Shown: piece by piece, positions 42,083 through 58,170 of the stretch
Layout of the letters: every line of letters starts with the position of its first letter
How positions within the stretch are numbered: the stretch's first letter is position 1
From: Pseudomonas sp. R-28-1W-6
Lineage (GTDB): Bacteria; Pseudomonadota; Gammaproteobacteria; Pseudomonadales; Pseudomonadaceae
Length of the DNA: 64,000 bases
Direction: 5' to 3'
Assembly (NCBI RefSeq): GCF_009799925.1
Contig: NZ_WELK01000003.1
Span: 368,417 to 432,416 of the forward strand
The notes under the pieces: generated by a model
Database searches by the model: none
What the model saw: the letters and a program-made list of their open reading frames with translations, nothing else
What the model was told of the DNA's origin: nothing
Program-made: the position numbers and the translations under genes

Positions 42083-43328
42083 ACTCGAACAACGCCAGGT
42101 CGTGGTGATCGGCGCCGGCCCCTCCGGCGCCATCGCCGCCGCCCTGCTCAAGCGCAACGGCCACGACGTGCTGGTGCTGGAGCGTCAGCGCTTCCCGCGC
42201 TTCTCCATCGGCGAGAGCCTGCTGTCGCACTGCCTGGACTTCGTCGAGGAAGCCGGGATGCTCGATGCGGTGCAGGCCGCCGGCTTCCAGACCAAGCACG
42301 GCGCGGCCTTCGCCTGGGGCGAGCGCTACACCGAGTTCGACTTCCGCGACAAATTCACCCCGGGCAAAGGCTCCACCTACCAGGTGCTGCGCGCCAGCTT
42401 CGACCAGGTGCTGGCCGATGACGCCGAACGCCAGGGCGTGGAGATCCGCTACGAGGAAGAGATCACCGCCGTCGACTTCAGCGGCGCGCGCAGCGGCGCC
42501 TGCCCGCGCCTGACCGTACGCCGCCTGGCCGATGGCGGCGAGTACCAGGTCGAGTGCGCCTTCGTCCTCGACGGCAGCGGCTACGGCCGCGTGCTGCCGC
42601 GCCTGCTCGACCTGGACATCCCGTCCAACCTGCCGATGCGCCGCGCGCTGTTCACCCATGTCGAAGACCGCATCGCCGCCGCTGCTGGCTTCGACCGCGA
42701 GAAGATCCTCATCACCACCCACCCGACCCTGCGCAACGTGTGGTTCTGGACCATCCCGTTCAGCAACGGCCGCTGCTCGCTGGGCGTGGTCGCCGAGGCC
42801 GGGCGCTACGCGGGCTACCCCGAGGACATGGAAGCCTGCCTGCGCCAGTTCGTCGCGGAAACCCCATCGCTCGGCAACGTCCTGCAAGACGCCCTGTGGG
42901 ACACCCCGGTGCGCGAGCTGAAAGGCTACTCGGCCAACGTCAAGAGCCTGCACGGCCCGGGCTTCGCCCTGCTGGGCAACGCCGCCGAATTCCTCGACCC
43001 GGTGTTCAGCTCCGGGGTCACCATCGCCATGCGCTCGGCGAGCATGGCCGCCGGCCTGCTGCACCGCCAGCTGAGCGGCGCGGCGGTGGACTGGGAGCAG
43101 GACTTCGCCATCCCGCTGAAACGCGGCGTCGACACCTTCCGCGCCTACGTCGAGGGCTGGTACGACGGCAGCTTCCAGGACGTGATCTATTACCAGAAGG
43201 CCCAGCCGGAAATCCGCCAGATGATCTGCTCGATCCTCGCCGGCTACGCCTGGGACCTGACCAACCCCTATGTCGCCGAGCCCAAGCGCCGCCTCGGCGT
43301 GCTCGCCGAAATCTGCGCGCTGAACTGA
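42069..43328 (+). CDS. Flavin-dependent halogenase-like oxidoreductase
   Basis: The protein (419 residues) has an N-terminal FAD-binding motif VVVIGAGPSGAIAAALL (GxGxxG at 15-20) and a PRFSIGESLL block. Lys76 in GFQTKHGAAFAWG aligns with the catalytic lysine position of flavin halogenases. The halogenase signature WxWxIP is present as WFWTIP at 225-230. Xanthomonadins and flexirubins can carry Br or Cl, so ring halogenation of the polyene is plausible. A non-halogenating reductase or hydroxylase of the same superfamily is the alternative. The start at MNTPELEQ lies inside the end of the upstream gene. Confidence 0.78.
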   Translation: MNTPELEQRQVVVIGAGPSGAIAAALLKRNGHDVLVLERQRFPRFSIGESLLSHCLDFVEEAGMLDAVQAAGFQTKHGAAFAWGERYTEFDFRDKFTPGKGSTYQVLRASFDQVLADDAERQGVEIRYEEEITAVDFSGARSGACPRLTVRRLADGGEYQVECAFVLDGSGYGRVLPRLLDLDIPSNLPMRRALFTHVEDRIAAAAGFDREKILITTHPTLRNVWFWTIPFSNGRCSLGVVAEAGRYAGYPEDMEACLRQFVAETPSLGNVLQDALWDTPVRELKGYSANVKSLHGPGFALLGNAAEFLDPVFSSGVTIAMRSASMAAGLLHRQLSGAAVDWEQDFAIPLKRGVDTFRAYVEGWYDGSFQDVIYYQKAQPEIRQMICSILAGYAWDLTNPYVAEPKRRLGVLAEICALN

Positions 43329-43335
43329 GCCGGAC

Positions 43336-43839
43336 ATGCCATTGCTACGCGCCACCTGCGTCCTCCTGCTCGGCCTGCTGCTCAGCGCCTGCGCCAGCCG
43401 CACGCCGCTGCCGGAATCCGCGCCGAGCCTGAGCCTGCCGCTGTCGCTGCATATCCAGCGCGCTCAGGCCGGAACCCGTGCGGACTGGCTGCTGGTGGTG
43501 CAGGGCGAAGGCAGCGCGCTGCGCTGGTCGCTGTTCGACCCGCTCGGCGTGCCGCTGGCGCGCCAACTGCTGGAGAGCGGGCAGTGGCACAATGACGGCC
43601 TGCTGCCACCGAATGCCGAGGCCCGCGAGCTGTTCGCCGCCCTGCTGTTCGCTTTGACGCCCAGCGCCGAGCTGGCCCAGCGCTACCCGCAAGGCGACTG
43701 GCAACTGGCCGGCGCGGGCCAGCGCCGGCTCAAGCCGGACTGGCGGATCGACTACCGCACGCCGCTGCACTTCACTTTGAACACCTCGCCCGACCTGCAC
43801 TACCGGGTCGCGCCGCTGCAACCGGAAGCAAGCCCTTGA
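43336..43839 (+). CDS. DUF3261-type outer-membrane lipoprotein (ApeN-type)
   Basis: The protein (167 residues) has a lipoprotein signal (LRATCVLLLGLLLSAC) with lipobox LSAC, so Cys20 should be acylated. The mature domain is beta-rich (LSLHIQRAQAGTRADWLLVVQGEGSALRWSLFDPLGVPLARQLLESG). Such lipoproteins recur in aryl polyene clusters and may receive the pigment at the outer membrane, possibly acting like LolB with the LolA-like protein. Its TGA overlaps the next gene's ATG. Confidence 0.82.
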   Translation: MPLLRATCVLLLGLLLSACASRTPLPESAPSLSLPLSLHIQRAQAGTRADWLLVVQGEGSALRWSLFDPLGVPLARQLLESGQWHNDGLLPPNAEARELFAALLFALTPSAELAQRYPQGDWQLAGAGQRRLKPDWRIDYRTPLHFTLNTSPDLHYRVAPLQPEASP

Positions 43840-45023
43840 TGCCCAGTTACCTCAACGCCCTCGGCCTGCTCTGTGCCCTCGGCCAGGGCCAGCAGGCCGT
43901 GGCCCGCGCGCTGCTGGCCGGCGATGCCTCGGGCATGCGCGCCGAGCCCAGCTGGGTCGCCGAACGCGCCCTGACCGTCGGCGCCGTGCGCGGCGAACTG
44001 CCCGCGCTGCCCGACCTGGCGCTGCCGCCGAGCCGCAACAACCAGCTGCTGCTGGCCGCCGCCCTGCAGATCGAAGCGCCGCTGCGCGCAGCCATCACTC
44101 GCTACGGCGCCACCCGCGTCGGCGTGGTGCTCGGCACCAGCACCTCGGGCATCGAGGAAGCCAGCCAGAGCATCGCCCAGTACTACCACCAGGGCGCGCT
44201 GCCGGCGCACTACCACTACGCCCAGCAGGAGCTGGTCGCCCCGGCCAGCTTCCTCGCCGCCTGGCTGGGCCTGGACGGCCCCTGCTACAGCATCTCCACC
44301 GCCTGCACCTCCAGCGCCCGCGCCCTGCTCAGCGCCCATCGCCTGCTGCAACAGGGGCTGTGCGATGCGGTGATCTGCGGCGGCGTGGACAGCCTCTGCC
44401 GGCTGACCCTGAACGGCTTCTCCGCGCTGGAGGCGGTGTCCGCCGAGCCGTGCAACCCCTTCTCACGCAACCGTCACGGCATCAATATCGGCGAGGGCGC
44501 GGCGCTGTTCCTGATGACGAAAGAACCGGCGCCGATCGCCCTGTTCGGCGGCGGCGCCAGCTCCGACGCCCACCATATTTCCGCGCCGCATCCGCAAGGC
44601 CTCGGCGCCCAGGCGGCAATGCGCAGCGCCCTAGCCAGCGCCGGCGTGGCCGCAGAACAGATCGATTACCTCAACCTGCACGGCACGGCGACCACGCACA
44701 ACGACGCCATGGAAAGCCTGGCCACCGCGGCGGTGTTCCCGACCGGGGTGCCCTGCTCCTCGAGCAAGCCGCTGACCGGCCACACCCTCGGCGCCGCCGG
44801 GGCGCTGGAAGCGGCCTTCTGCTGGCTGACGCTGAGCGAGCACAACCCGGAGGCGCTGCTGCCGCCGCACCTGTGGGATGGCCAGGGCGAGCCCGAGCTG
44901 CCGGCCCTGCAGCTGGTTGCGCCTGGCACGCGCCTGAACAAGGCCGGCGGCCGCCGGCTGATGAGCAACTCCTTCGCCTTCGGTGGCAGCAATGTCAGTC
45001 TGATCCTCGGAGATGCACCATGA
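43839..45023 (+). CDS. Beta-ketoacyl-ACP synthase (ApeO-type)
   Basis: This is a full 394-residue ketosynthase with nucleophile Cys156 in STACTSSARAL and the two catalytic histidines in NLHGTATTHND and KPLTGHTLGAAGA, plus the C-terminal FAFGGSNVSLILG. It should condense malonyl-ACP with the growing polyene, perhaps as a heterodimer with the Cys-less chain-length factor at 29413. The start at MPSYLNAL overlaps the lipoprotein stop (TGATG). Confidence 0.93.
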   Translation: MPSYLNALGLLCALGQGQQAVARALLAGDASGMRAEPSWVAERALTVGAVRGELPALPDLALPPSRNNQLLLAAALQIEAPLRAAITRYGATRVGVVLGTSTSGIEEASQSIAQYYHQGALPAHYHYAQQELVAPASFLAAWLGLDGPCYSISTACTSSARALLSAHRLLQQGLCDAVICGGVDSLCRLTLNGFSALEAVSAEPCNPFSRNRHGINIGEGAALFLMTKEPAPIALFGGGASSDAHHISAPHPQGLGAQAAMRSALASAGVAAEQIDYLNLHGTATTHNDAMESLATAAVFPTGVPCSSSKPLTGHTLGAAGALEAAFCWLTLSEHNPEALLPPHLWDGQGEPELPALQLVAPGTRLNKAGGRRLMSNSFAFGGSNVSLILGDAP

Positions 45024-45484
45024 GCCTGTGGCCGATCGCCGAACTGATTCCCCATGCCGGCAACATGATCCTCATCGACGAAGTGCTGCGCTTCGGCGAC
45101 GACGACGTCGAGACCCGCCTGACCGTGCGCCCCGGCGGCCTGTTCAGCCAGGCCGACGGCAGCCTGCCGGCCTGGCTCGGCGTCGAGCTGATGGCGCAGA
45201 GCATCGCCGCCTACGCCGGCTGCCAGGCGCGCCAGGCCGGCCTGGCGGTGGAGCTGGGCTTCCTGCTCGGCACGCGCAAGTACGAGTGCAATGTCGAGTG
45301 CTTCCCGGCCGGCAGCACACTGCATATCCAGGCCACCCGCACCCTGCAGGACGACAACGGCATGGGCGTGTTCGAGTGTCGCCTGAGCGGCCCCGGCATC
45401 ACGGCCTTCGCCCGCCTCAACGTATTCCGCCCACCGCAGGTGGCCAGTTATCTTCAGGAAGAATTTCAGGAACCCCAGCCATGA
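45020..45484 (+). CDS. 3-hydroxyacyl-ACP dehydratase, hotdog (ApeP-type)
   Basis: This 154-residue hotdog enzyme begins MSLWPIAELIPHAGNMILIDEVL; the PHAGNM histidine and the LGVELMAQSIAAYAG helix correspond to the FabZ/FabA-like active site. It would dehydrate 3-hydroxy intermediates to keep the chain conjugated. With the dehydratase domain fused to the ligase, the cluster has two dehydratases. The ATG overlaps the KS stop (ATGA). Confidence 0.9.
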   Translation: MSLWPIAELIPHAGNMILIDEVLRFGDDDVETRLTVRPGGLFSQADGSLPAWLGVELMAQSIAAYAGCQARQAGLAVELGFLLGTRKYECNVECFPAGSTLHIQATRTLQDDNGMGVFECRLSGPGITAFARLNVFRPPQVASYLQEEFQEPQP

Positions 45485-45497
45485 GCGAAAAACAGTC

Positions 45498-45501
<4 letters not shown>
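45481..45501 (+). other. Six-codon mini-ORF bridging dehydratase and ketoreductase
   Basis: ATG at 45481 overlaps the dehydratase TGA, encodes MSEKQS and ends in a TGA (45499-45501) that overlaps the ketoreductase ATG at 45498. Both junctions are ATGA. The repeated ATGAGCGAAA at 45481 and 45498 suggests a small tandem duplication of the start region. Confidence 0.5.
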
Positions 45502-46225
<724 letters not shown>

Positions 46226-46226
<1 letters not shown>

Positions 46227-47452
46227 TGAAACGTGTGGTCGTCACCGGCATGGCCGGCATCACTTCGCTGGGCAGCGACTGGCCGAGCATCGAAGCGGCC
46301 TTCCAGGCGGGGCGCAGCGGCATCCGCTACATGGCGGAGTGGGACCGCTTCAGCGAGCTGAACACCCGCCTTGGCGGCCCGGTGGACGACTTCGTCCAGC
46401 CCAAGCGCTGGACGCGCAAGCAGACGCGCAGCATGGGCCGGGTATCCAAGCTGGCGGTGTACGCCGCCGAGCGCGCCCTGGAGCACGCCGGCCTGCTCGG
46501 TGACGAACGCATTCAGGACGGGCGCATGGGCGTGGCCTGCGGCTCGTCCACCGGCAGTACCGAGGAGATCAAGGCGTTCGGCAACATGCTGCTGAACTCC
46601 GTCGCGGATGGCCTCAACGCCAACTCCTACATCCGCATGATGCCGCACACCACGGCGGCCAATATCAGCATCTTCTTCGGCCTCAAGGGCCGCCTGATCC
46701 CCACCTCCAGTGCCTGCACCAGCGGTAGCCAGGGCATCGGCTACGCCTACGAGGCGATCAAGTTCGGCCGCCTGCCGATGATGCTGGCCGGCGGCGCCGA
46801 GGAGCTGTGCCCGACCGAGGCCATGGTGTTCGACGCGCTTTACGCCACCAGCCTGAAGAACGCCACCCCGCACCTGTCGCCGCGCCCCTACGACAGCGGC
46901 CGCGACGGCCTGGTGATCGGCGAAGGCGCCGGCATCCTGGTGCTGGAAGAGCTGGAACACGCGCTGGCGCGTGGCGCCACCATCCATGCCGAGATCGTCG
47001 GCTTCGGCTGCAACTCCGACGGCATCCACGCCACCAAGCCGGAACAGGCGACCATGCGCGGCGCGATGGAGTTGGCCCTGGCCGATGCCGGCCTGCCCGC
47101 GTCGGCCATCGGCTACGTCAACGGCCACGGCACCGCCACAGAGCAGGGCGACATCGCCGAGACCCAGGCCACCCACAGCCTGTTCGGCCCACAGATGCCG
47201 ATCAGCTCGCAGAAGAGCTTCCTCGGCCATACCCTGGGCGCCTGCGGGGCGCTGGAGTCCTGGTTCAGCATCGAGATGATGAATGCCGACCGCTATGCGC
47301 CGACCCTCAACCTCGACCAGATCGACCCGGCCTGCGCCGAGCTGGACTACCTGCGCGGCGAGTTCCGCCAGATGCACAACCAGTACGTGATGAACAACAA
47401 CTTCGCCTTCGGCGGGGTAAATACCTCGCTGATCTTCAAGCGCTGGAACTAA
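46226..47452 (+). CDS. Beta-ketoacyl-ACP synthase II-like (ApeR-type)
   Basis: This is a 408-residue KAS with nucleophile Cys164 (SSACTSGSQGIGYAYEAI), histidines in NGHGTATEQGD and KSFLGHTLGACGA, and the C-terminal NNNFAFGGVNTSLIFKRW. As a second complete ketosynthase it may handle initiation or a different chain-length range from the one at 43839. Its ATG lies on the last base of the ketoreductase stop (TGATG), so the genes are tightly coupled. Confidence 0.93.
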
Positions 47453-47558
47453 GAAGACCGGAGTCGTCGCGCCGGGTCCATCGGGCGCGCCAGAATCCAG
47501 CGCCAGTTGCACCTGGCGCCACCCCCGCTCCAACCCAAGCCTCGTCAAGGAGACGACA

Positions 47559-48005
47559 ATGCAAATGAAGAACTGGACCCTCGCCGCCCTGCTGTTCGCC
47601 GCCACCCTGCCGGCCGTCAGCCAGGCCCGCGACACCACCCTGTTCCCGGATTTCCAGGCCGCCGTACAGGAAGCCACCGCCGCCGGACGCCTGGATGGCA
47701 GCGTGAAGTTCTACCTGGCCGGCACCCAGCCTGCGGGCAAGCTCAGCGTCGTGCGCTCGGGCGTGACCACCAGCAAGAAGACCAACGCCTTCAACAAGAG
47801 CGACGAAGGCGCCTGTTCCTGGGCCCTGCAATCGGCGCTGATCACCATGCAGAACGCCGCCAAGGCCGCCGGCGCCAATGCCGTGGTCAACCTGGCCAGC
47901 AACTACAAGAACATCGAGTACAAGAACGCGCAGAACTACGAATGCCACGCCGGCGCGATCATGGCCGGTGTGGCGCTCAAGGGTGACCTGGCGATCGTCA
48001 AGTAA
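47559..48005 (+). CDS. Small exported protein (annotated elsewhere as excinuclease-like), cluster-associated
   Basis: The protein (148 residues) has a signal peptide (MQMKNWTLAALLFAATLPAVSQA) and a compact mature domain with GANAVVNLASNYKNIEYKNAQNYECHAGAIMAGVALKGDLA. This pattern recalls YbjQ/DUF-type small alpha-beta proteins. Two cysteines (in EGACSW and NYECHAG) could form a disulfide. Similar proteins are, from memory, misnamed excinuclease ATPase subunits and occur near aryl polyene genes. AAGGAG precedes the ATG after a 106-bp gap, so it may have its own promoter. Function unknown. Confidence 0.75.
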   Translation: MQMKNWTLAALLFAATLPAVSQARDTTLFPDFQAAVQEATAAGRLDGSVKFYLAGTQPAGKLSVVRSGVTTSKKTNAFNKSDEGACSWALQSALITMQNAAKAAGANAVVNLASNYKNIEYKNAQNYECHAGAIMAGVALKGDLAIVK

Positions 48006-48052
48006 CAGGCTAACGCCGCTCACTCGCGAGTGAGCTGGCACGGCAGAAAAGA

Positions 48053-48077
48053 AAAGGGCCGCAGATGCGGCCCTTTT
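48053..48077. terminator. Bidirectional terminator between the cluster and hemE
   Basis: AAAAGGGCCGC-AGAT-GCGGCCCTTTTT: perfect arms with A and T tracts, between the convergent small exported protein gene and hemE. Confidence 0.92.
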
Positions 48078-48091
48078 TCATGCGTCGGCGG

Positions 48092-49159
48092 TCAGCCGTG
48101 ATACTGCGCCGACAGCTCGTGTACCGCCTCGAAGAAGGCGCCGGCATGGGCCGGGTCGACTTCCGGGGTGATGCCGTGGCCGAGGTTGAACACCTGGCCG
48201 CTGCCGTGGCCGTAGCTGGCCAGGATCCGCCCCACCTCGGCACGGATCGCCGCCGGGTTGGCATACAGCACGCTCGGGTCCATGTTGCCCTGCAGGGCCA
48301 CCTTGGCGCCGACGCGGGCGCGGGCGCTGCCGATGTCGCAGGTCCAGTCCAGGCCCAGGGCCTCGGCGCCGGTCTCGGCCATGGACTCCAGCCACAGGCC
48401 GCCGCCCTTGGTGAACAGGATCACCGGCACGCGGCGACCGTCGTGTTCGCGGATCAGGCCGTCGACGATCTTCTTCATGTAGGCCAGGGAGAACTCCTGA
48501 TAGGCCGCGGCCGACAGGCTGCCGCCCCAGGAGTCGAAGATCTGCACGGCCTGGGCACCGGCCTTGATCTGCCCGTTGAGGTAGGCGGTGACCGACAGGG
48601 CCAGCTTGTCGAGCAGGGCGTGCATGGCCTGCGGGTTGTCGTAGAGCATGGCCTTGGACTTGCGGAAGTCCTTGGACGAGCCGCCCTCGACCATGTAGGT
48701 GGCCAGGGTCCAGGGGCTGCCGGAGAAGCCGATCAGCGGCACGCGGCCGTTCAGCTCGCGGCGGATGGTGCGCACCGCGTCCATCACGTAGCCCAGGTCC
48801 TGTTCCGCATCGGGAATCGGCAGGGCCTCGATATCGGCCAGGCTGCTGATCACCTTCTGGAAGCGCGGGCCTTCGCCGGTCTCGAAGTACAGGCCCTGGC
48901 CCATGGCGTCGGGAATGGTCAGGATGTCGGAGAACAGGATCGCCGCGTCCAGCTGCGGGTAGCGATCCAGCGGCTGGATGGTGACCTCGCAGGCCAGCTC
49001 CGGGTTCTTCATCAGGTTGACGAAGTTGCCGGCCTTGGCGCGGGTGGCGCGGTACTCCGGGAGATAGCGACCGGCCTGGCGCATCATCCACACCGGGGTG
49101 ACGTCGACGGGCTGCTTGAGCAGGGCACGGAGGAAACGGTCGTTCTTCAGGGCGGTCAT
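48092..49159 (-). CDS. hemE: Uroporphyrinogen decarboxylase
   Basis: HemE (355 residues) removes four carboxyl groups from uroporphyrinogen III in heme synthesis. Conserved signatures are [16 protein letters not shown] near residue 22, the substrate Asp in [12 protein letters not shown] and [13 protein letters not shown]. It is monocistronic: a terminator lies on each side. Full length and typical. Confidence 0.97.
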   Translation of the reverse strand: MTALKNDRFLRALLKQPVDVTPVWMMRQAGRYLPEYRATRAKAGNFVNLMKNPELACEVTIQPLDRYPQLDAAILFSDILTIPDAMGQGLYFETGEGPRFQKVISSLADIEALPIPDAEQDLGYVMDAVRTIRRELNGRVPLIGFSGSPWTLATYMVEGGSSKDFRKSKAMLYDNPQAMHALLDKLALSVTAYLNGQIKAGAQAVQIFDSWGGSLSAAAYQEFSLAYMKKIVDGLIREHDGRRVPVILFTKGGGLWLESMAETGAEALGLDWTCDIGSARARVGAKVALQGNMDPSVLYANPAAIRAEVGRILASYGHGSGQVFNLGHGITPEVDPAHAGAFFEAVHELSAQYHG

Positions 49160-49206
49160 GGCAGAGTCCTAGAAAAAAGTGCGGGCATTTTCGCAGAGCG
49201 CAAAAC

Positions 49207-49236
49207 AAAAGGCACGGCGAGTGCCGTGCCTTTTGT
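49207..49236. terminator. Terminator between gltD and hemE
   Basis: AAAAGGCACGGC-GA-GTGCCGTGCCTTTTG: strong stem with a T-rich right side and an A-rich left side. It ends the gltBD transcript and sits upstream of hemE. Confidence 0.85.
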
Positions 49237-49267
49237 CTGTCGCGACGATTTGCCGCGCGAAACGCCG

Positions 49268-50695
<1,428 letters not shown>

Positions 50696-50717
50696 TCATC
50701 AACTACTTCAGGCGCAA

Positions 50718-55163
<4,446 letters not shown>

Positions 55164-55271
55164 AGGGACTCTCACCAGGCTGCCTTTATAGGCAAATTGC
55201 TTTCTAATTCATCGACCTACCTGCCACGCGCGCAGGGGAAAACCCCAGCATGGCGCAGGCAAAGGGCAGAC

Positions 55272-55312
55272 ATTGTACATACGCACCCCTGGCGTCACAA
55301 ATCTTCGTGACG
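55272..55312 (-). promoter_or_regulatory. gltBD promoter with palindrome over the -35 box
   Basis: On the minus strand TTGTGA (55295-55300), a 17-bp spacer and TACAAT (55272-55277) give a sigma70-like promoter about 110 bp before gltB. The dyad CGTCAC-N8-GTGACG (55293-55312) overlaps the -35 region, so a regulator bound there could block or aid RNA polymerase. The regulator is not identified. Confidence 0.6.
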
Positions 55313-55408
55313 GGGGGATGAAATCTTATGTCGCGCAGAAGAAAGGCAGTGACCGGCCGTTCGTGTTAGCACCGACCAGTCACCGAACCACTCGCAAATA
55401 ATGGACCA

Positions 55409-57007
55409 CTAACGGGCCTGCACGGCCTCTTGCTGGATACTGGCAAAACTGCGCGGCCAGGGTTTGCCCGCCTGTACGCTGGCCGGCAGCGACTTGATCG
55501 CCGCCTGCGCCGCCGCCCGACTGGAAAACTTGCCGTAGGTCACCACATACAGCGGCTGGCCCTGGTGCATTTTCTTGAAGTAGCGGTACTCCGCGCCGTT
55601 CTTGCTGATGAAGGCCTGCGCCCCACCCTCCGAGCGGGTACCGAGAATCTGCAGGGCAAACTGGCTGGCGGGTTGCGCTCCATACCAACCCGCGCTCGCG
55701 GAGCCGGTCTTGGCCACGGCGACGACAGCCGGCTTGGGCTGGGGCGCGGCCGGCTTGGCCACGGCCACCGGCTTCGGCGCGGCTGCCGCCACCGGCACTG
55801 CAGGCGCAGCGACTGGCTGCACGGGCGCCGCGACGGGCGTAACGGCAGCCGGGGGCGCGTTCGGCACGGCAACCGGCGCGACCGGTTGCGCGGGCGGCAA
55901 GGCCGCCAGGTTTTCCGCCTCACCACCCTCTTCGCCTTCGGCCATCCCAGAGGCCTGCGCCAGCGGCTCGCGAATGACCGGCTGGGCCTCGCCCACCAGC
56001 GGCAGCGGCAACGGCTGACTGGAGCCGGCGAACTCGATGGACGCACCGCCCTCGGACTTGGCTGCCGGGTCCGGCTCCGCACCAGCCGTTGCGTCCGCGA
56101 CCGGCGCCACGGCCTCGGACTGCACCTGCGCCGGCGACTCCTGCGCCAGACGCTCCTGCCGCCCCTGCATGAACCACGCAGCGCCGAGCCCGATCGCCAC
56201 CACCACCAGAGCCAGCAGGTGCTTTCGCGGCAAGCCCAGCAGGCCCGCCGAACCGCTCGCCGCGTTGCGCTGGGCCAGCATCGCCTCGATCAGCACGTCA
56301 CGCGCCACCTGGTTGATCCGCCCGGGCCAGCCACCGGAAGTGAGGTAGATATCGGTTACCTGGTCATCCGAGAGCAACTCGATACCCTGTCCCGCACCGT
56401 CCAGACGCTGGGCCAGGTATTCCCTCACCTCATCCTCACTGTAGGGTTGCAGCTCGATGGCGTGAAAACGCTCTTCGCCGTCGGCCAGAGCCTCGAGCCG
56501 CGAGATCAGGGCAGTTTCGGCAAACAGGAACACATGCGGGCGCGCCTCGCCAGCACCCGCCGCCAGGGCGAACAAACCCTCCAGCGTGGCATCCGCCAGC
56601 TGCTCGGCATCATCCACCAGCAGGTAGACCTCCTGACCGGTCAGCGCCAGCTGCGCCACCTGCGCGAGAATGCTGCGCACATCGAACTGCTGCATCCCCA
56701 GGCCCTGGGCGATCTGGCGGAACAACCCGGCCGGATCCCCCGCGCCGCGAGCCGACACCACTACACTCTGCACCGCCTGCTTGTTGGTGCTGGCGACCAG
56801 CGCCTGGCGCAGCAGCGTCTTGCCGCTGCCAATCGGCCCACTGACCACCAGCAGCAATTGGCTGTAGCGCGCCAGGTGATGCAACTGCCCCAGCACCGGC
56901 TTGCGCTGCGCCGGGAAAAAACGGAAGCCCGGCACGCGCGCGGCGAAGGGGTCATGGCTGAACTGGTAATGGCCGAGGTAGGCCTCATCGGCATGCAAAC
57001 TGGTCAT
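55409..57007 (-). CDS. AAA ATPase with SPOR domain, DamX-like cell-division protein
   Basis: The protein (532 residues) has an ExeA-like AAA domain with Walker A GPIGSGKT at 57-64 and Walker B LLVDDAEQL. One membrane helix (HLLALVVVAIGLGAAWFM, about 258-276) is followed by a long Ala/Pro linker and a C-terminal SPOR domain (FALQILGTRSEGGAQAF...YGKFSSRAAAQAAIKSLP). SPOR domains bind denuded septal peptidoglycan. The genetic link to aroB is conserved in gamma-proteobacteria. The N-terminal start is MTSLHADEAYLGHY. Confidence 0.92.
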   Translation of the reverse strand: MTSLHADEAYLGHYQFSHDPFAARVPGFRFFPAQRKPVLGQLHHLARYSQLLLVVSGPIGSGKTLLRQALVASTNKQAVQSVVVSARGAGDPAGLFRQIAQGLGMQQFDVRSILAQVAQLALTGQEVYLLVDDAEQLADATLEGLFALAAGAGEARPHVFLFAETALISRLEALADGEERFHAIELQPYSEDEVREYLAQRLDGAGQGIELLSDDQVTDIYLTSGGWPGRINQVARDVLIEAMLAQRNAASGSAGLLGLPRKHLLALVVVAIGLGAAWFMQGRQERLAQESPAQVQSEAVAPVADATAGAEPDPAAKSEGGASIEFAGSSQPLPLPLVGEAQPVIREPLAQASGMAEGEEGGEAENLAALPPAQPVAPVAVPNAPPAAVTPVAAPVQPVAAPAVPVAAAAPKPVAVAKPAAPQPKPAVVAVAKTGSASAGWYGAQPASQFALQILGTRSEGGAQAFISKNGAEYRYFKKMHQGQPLYVVTYGKFSSRAAAQAAIKSLPASVQAGKPWPRSFASIQQEAVQAR

Positions 57008-57017
57008 GGAACTCTCG

Positions 57018-58121
57018 TTATGATTCAAGTCGAGCCGCCAGGGCGCGGTAATCCGCAGCCAGAGTGGCATCCAGCACTTCGCGCGGGAATTCATCGGTCA
57101 CCACCGCATCGCCCATCCGGCGCAGCAGCACCAGACGCAAGCGACCGTCGAGGACCTTCTTATCCACCGCCATATGTTCGAGGAAATCATCCGCCGTCAT
57201 CTCGGCGGGCGGCACGACTGGCAGCCCAGCCTTGATCAGCAGGCGCAGACCGCGGTCGCGCTCGGACGCGGATATCCAACCCAGGCGAGTAGACATCTCG
57301 AGCGCCATGGCCGTTCCTGCAGCGACGGCCTCACCGTGCAACCAGACGCCATAACCCATGTGGGTCTCGATGGCGTGCCCGAAGGTATGCCCGAGGTTGA
57401 GCGTGGCCCGCACCCCCGACTCGCGCTCATCGGCACCGACCACACGCGCCTTGGCCGCACAGGAGCGCTCGATCGCCTCGATCAAGGCCCGACCATCCAA
57501 GGCCCGCAAGGCCTCGACATGCGCCTCGAGCCAGCCCAGAAAGGCCTCGTCGCAAATCAAACCGTACTTGATGACCTCGGCCAGTCCGGCGGACAGCTCG
57601 CGGGCCGGCAGGGTAGCCAGCACCGAGGTATCGATCACCACCGCCTTCGGTTGATAGAAGGCACCGACCATGTTCTTGCCCAGCGGGTGATTGATGCCGG
57701 TCTTGCCACCAACCGAAGAGTCGACCTGAGACAGCAGCGTGGTCGGCACCTGGATGAAGTCGACACCACGCTGGTAACAGGCCGCCGCAAAACCGGCCAT
57801 GTCGCCAACCACGCCGCCGCCCAAGGCGACAACCGTGGTGCGTCGATCATGGCGCGCCTGCAGCAGACCGTCGAAGATCAGCTGCAAGGTCTGCCAGTTC
57901 TTGTGGGATTCGCCGTCCGGCAAGATGACGGAGGTCAACTCACAACCAGCCAGGCTGGCTTCGAGGGCCTTCAGATAAAGCGGCGCCACGATCTCATTGG
58001 TGACAATGGCAACCTGCCGGCCAGCAAGGTGCTGCTTGAACAGCTCCGCACGAGCCAACAGCCCCTCACCTATGTAGATGGGATAACTGCGCTCACCTAG
58101 ATCGACTGTAAGAGTCTGCAT
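57018..58121 (-). CDS. aroB: 3-dehydroquinate synthase
   Basis: AroB (367 residues) is the second shikimate-pathway enzyme and uses NAD+ and a divalent metal. Signatures are [41 protein letters not shown] and the metal-binding histidine region [12 protein letters not shown]. It lies 49 nt after aroK and 10 nt before the damX-like gene, in one minus-strand transcript. Confidence 0.98.
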   Translation of the reverse strand: MQTLTVDLGERSYPIYIGEGLLARAELFKQHLAGRQVAIVTNEIVAPLYLKALEASLAGCELTSVILPDGESHKNWQTLQLIFDGLLQARHDRRTTVVALGGGVVGDMAGFAAACYQRGVDFIQVPTTLLSQVDSSVGGKTGINHPLGKNMVGAFYQPKAVVIDTSVLATLPARELSAGLAEVIKYGLICDEAFLGWLEAHVEALRALDGRALIEAIERSCAAKARVVGADERESGVRATLNLGHTFGHAIETHMGYGVWLHGEAVAAGTAMALEMSTRLGWISASERDRGLRLLIKAGLPVVPPAEMTADDFLEHMAVDKKVLDGRLRLVLLRRMGDAVVTDEFPREVLDATLAADYRALAARLES

Positions 58122-58170
58122 GACGCCCCCTGAAGAAAGGGCAATAGGATAGCGCAGTTAGGCCCTGGCT

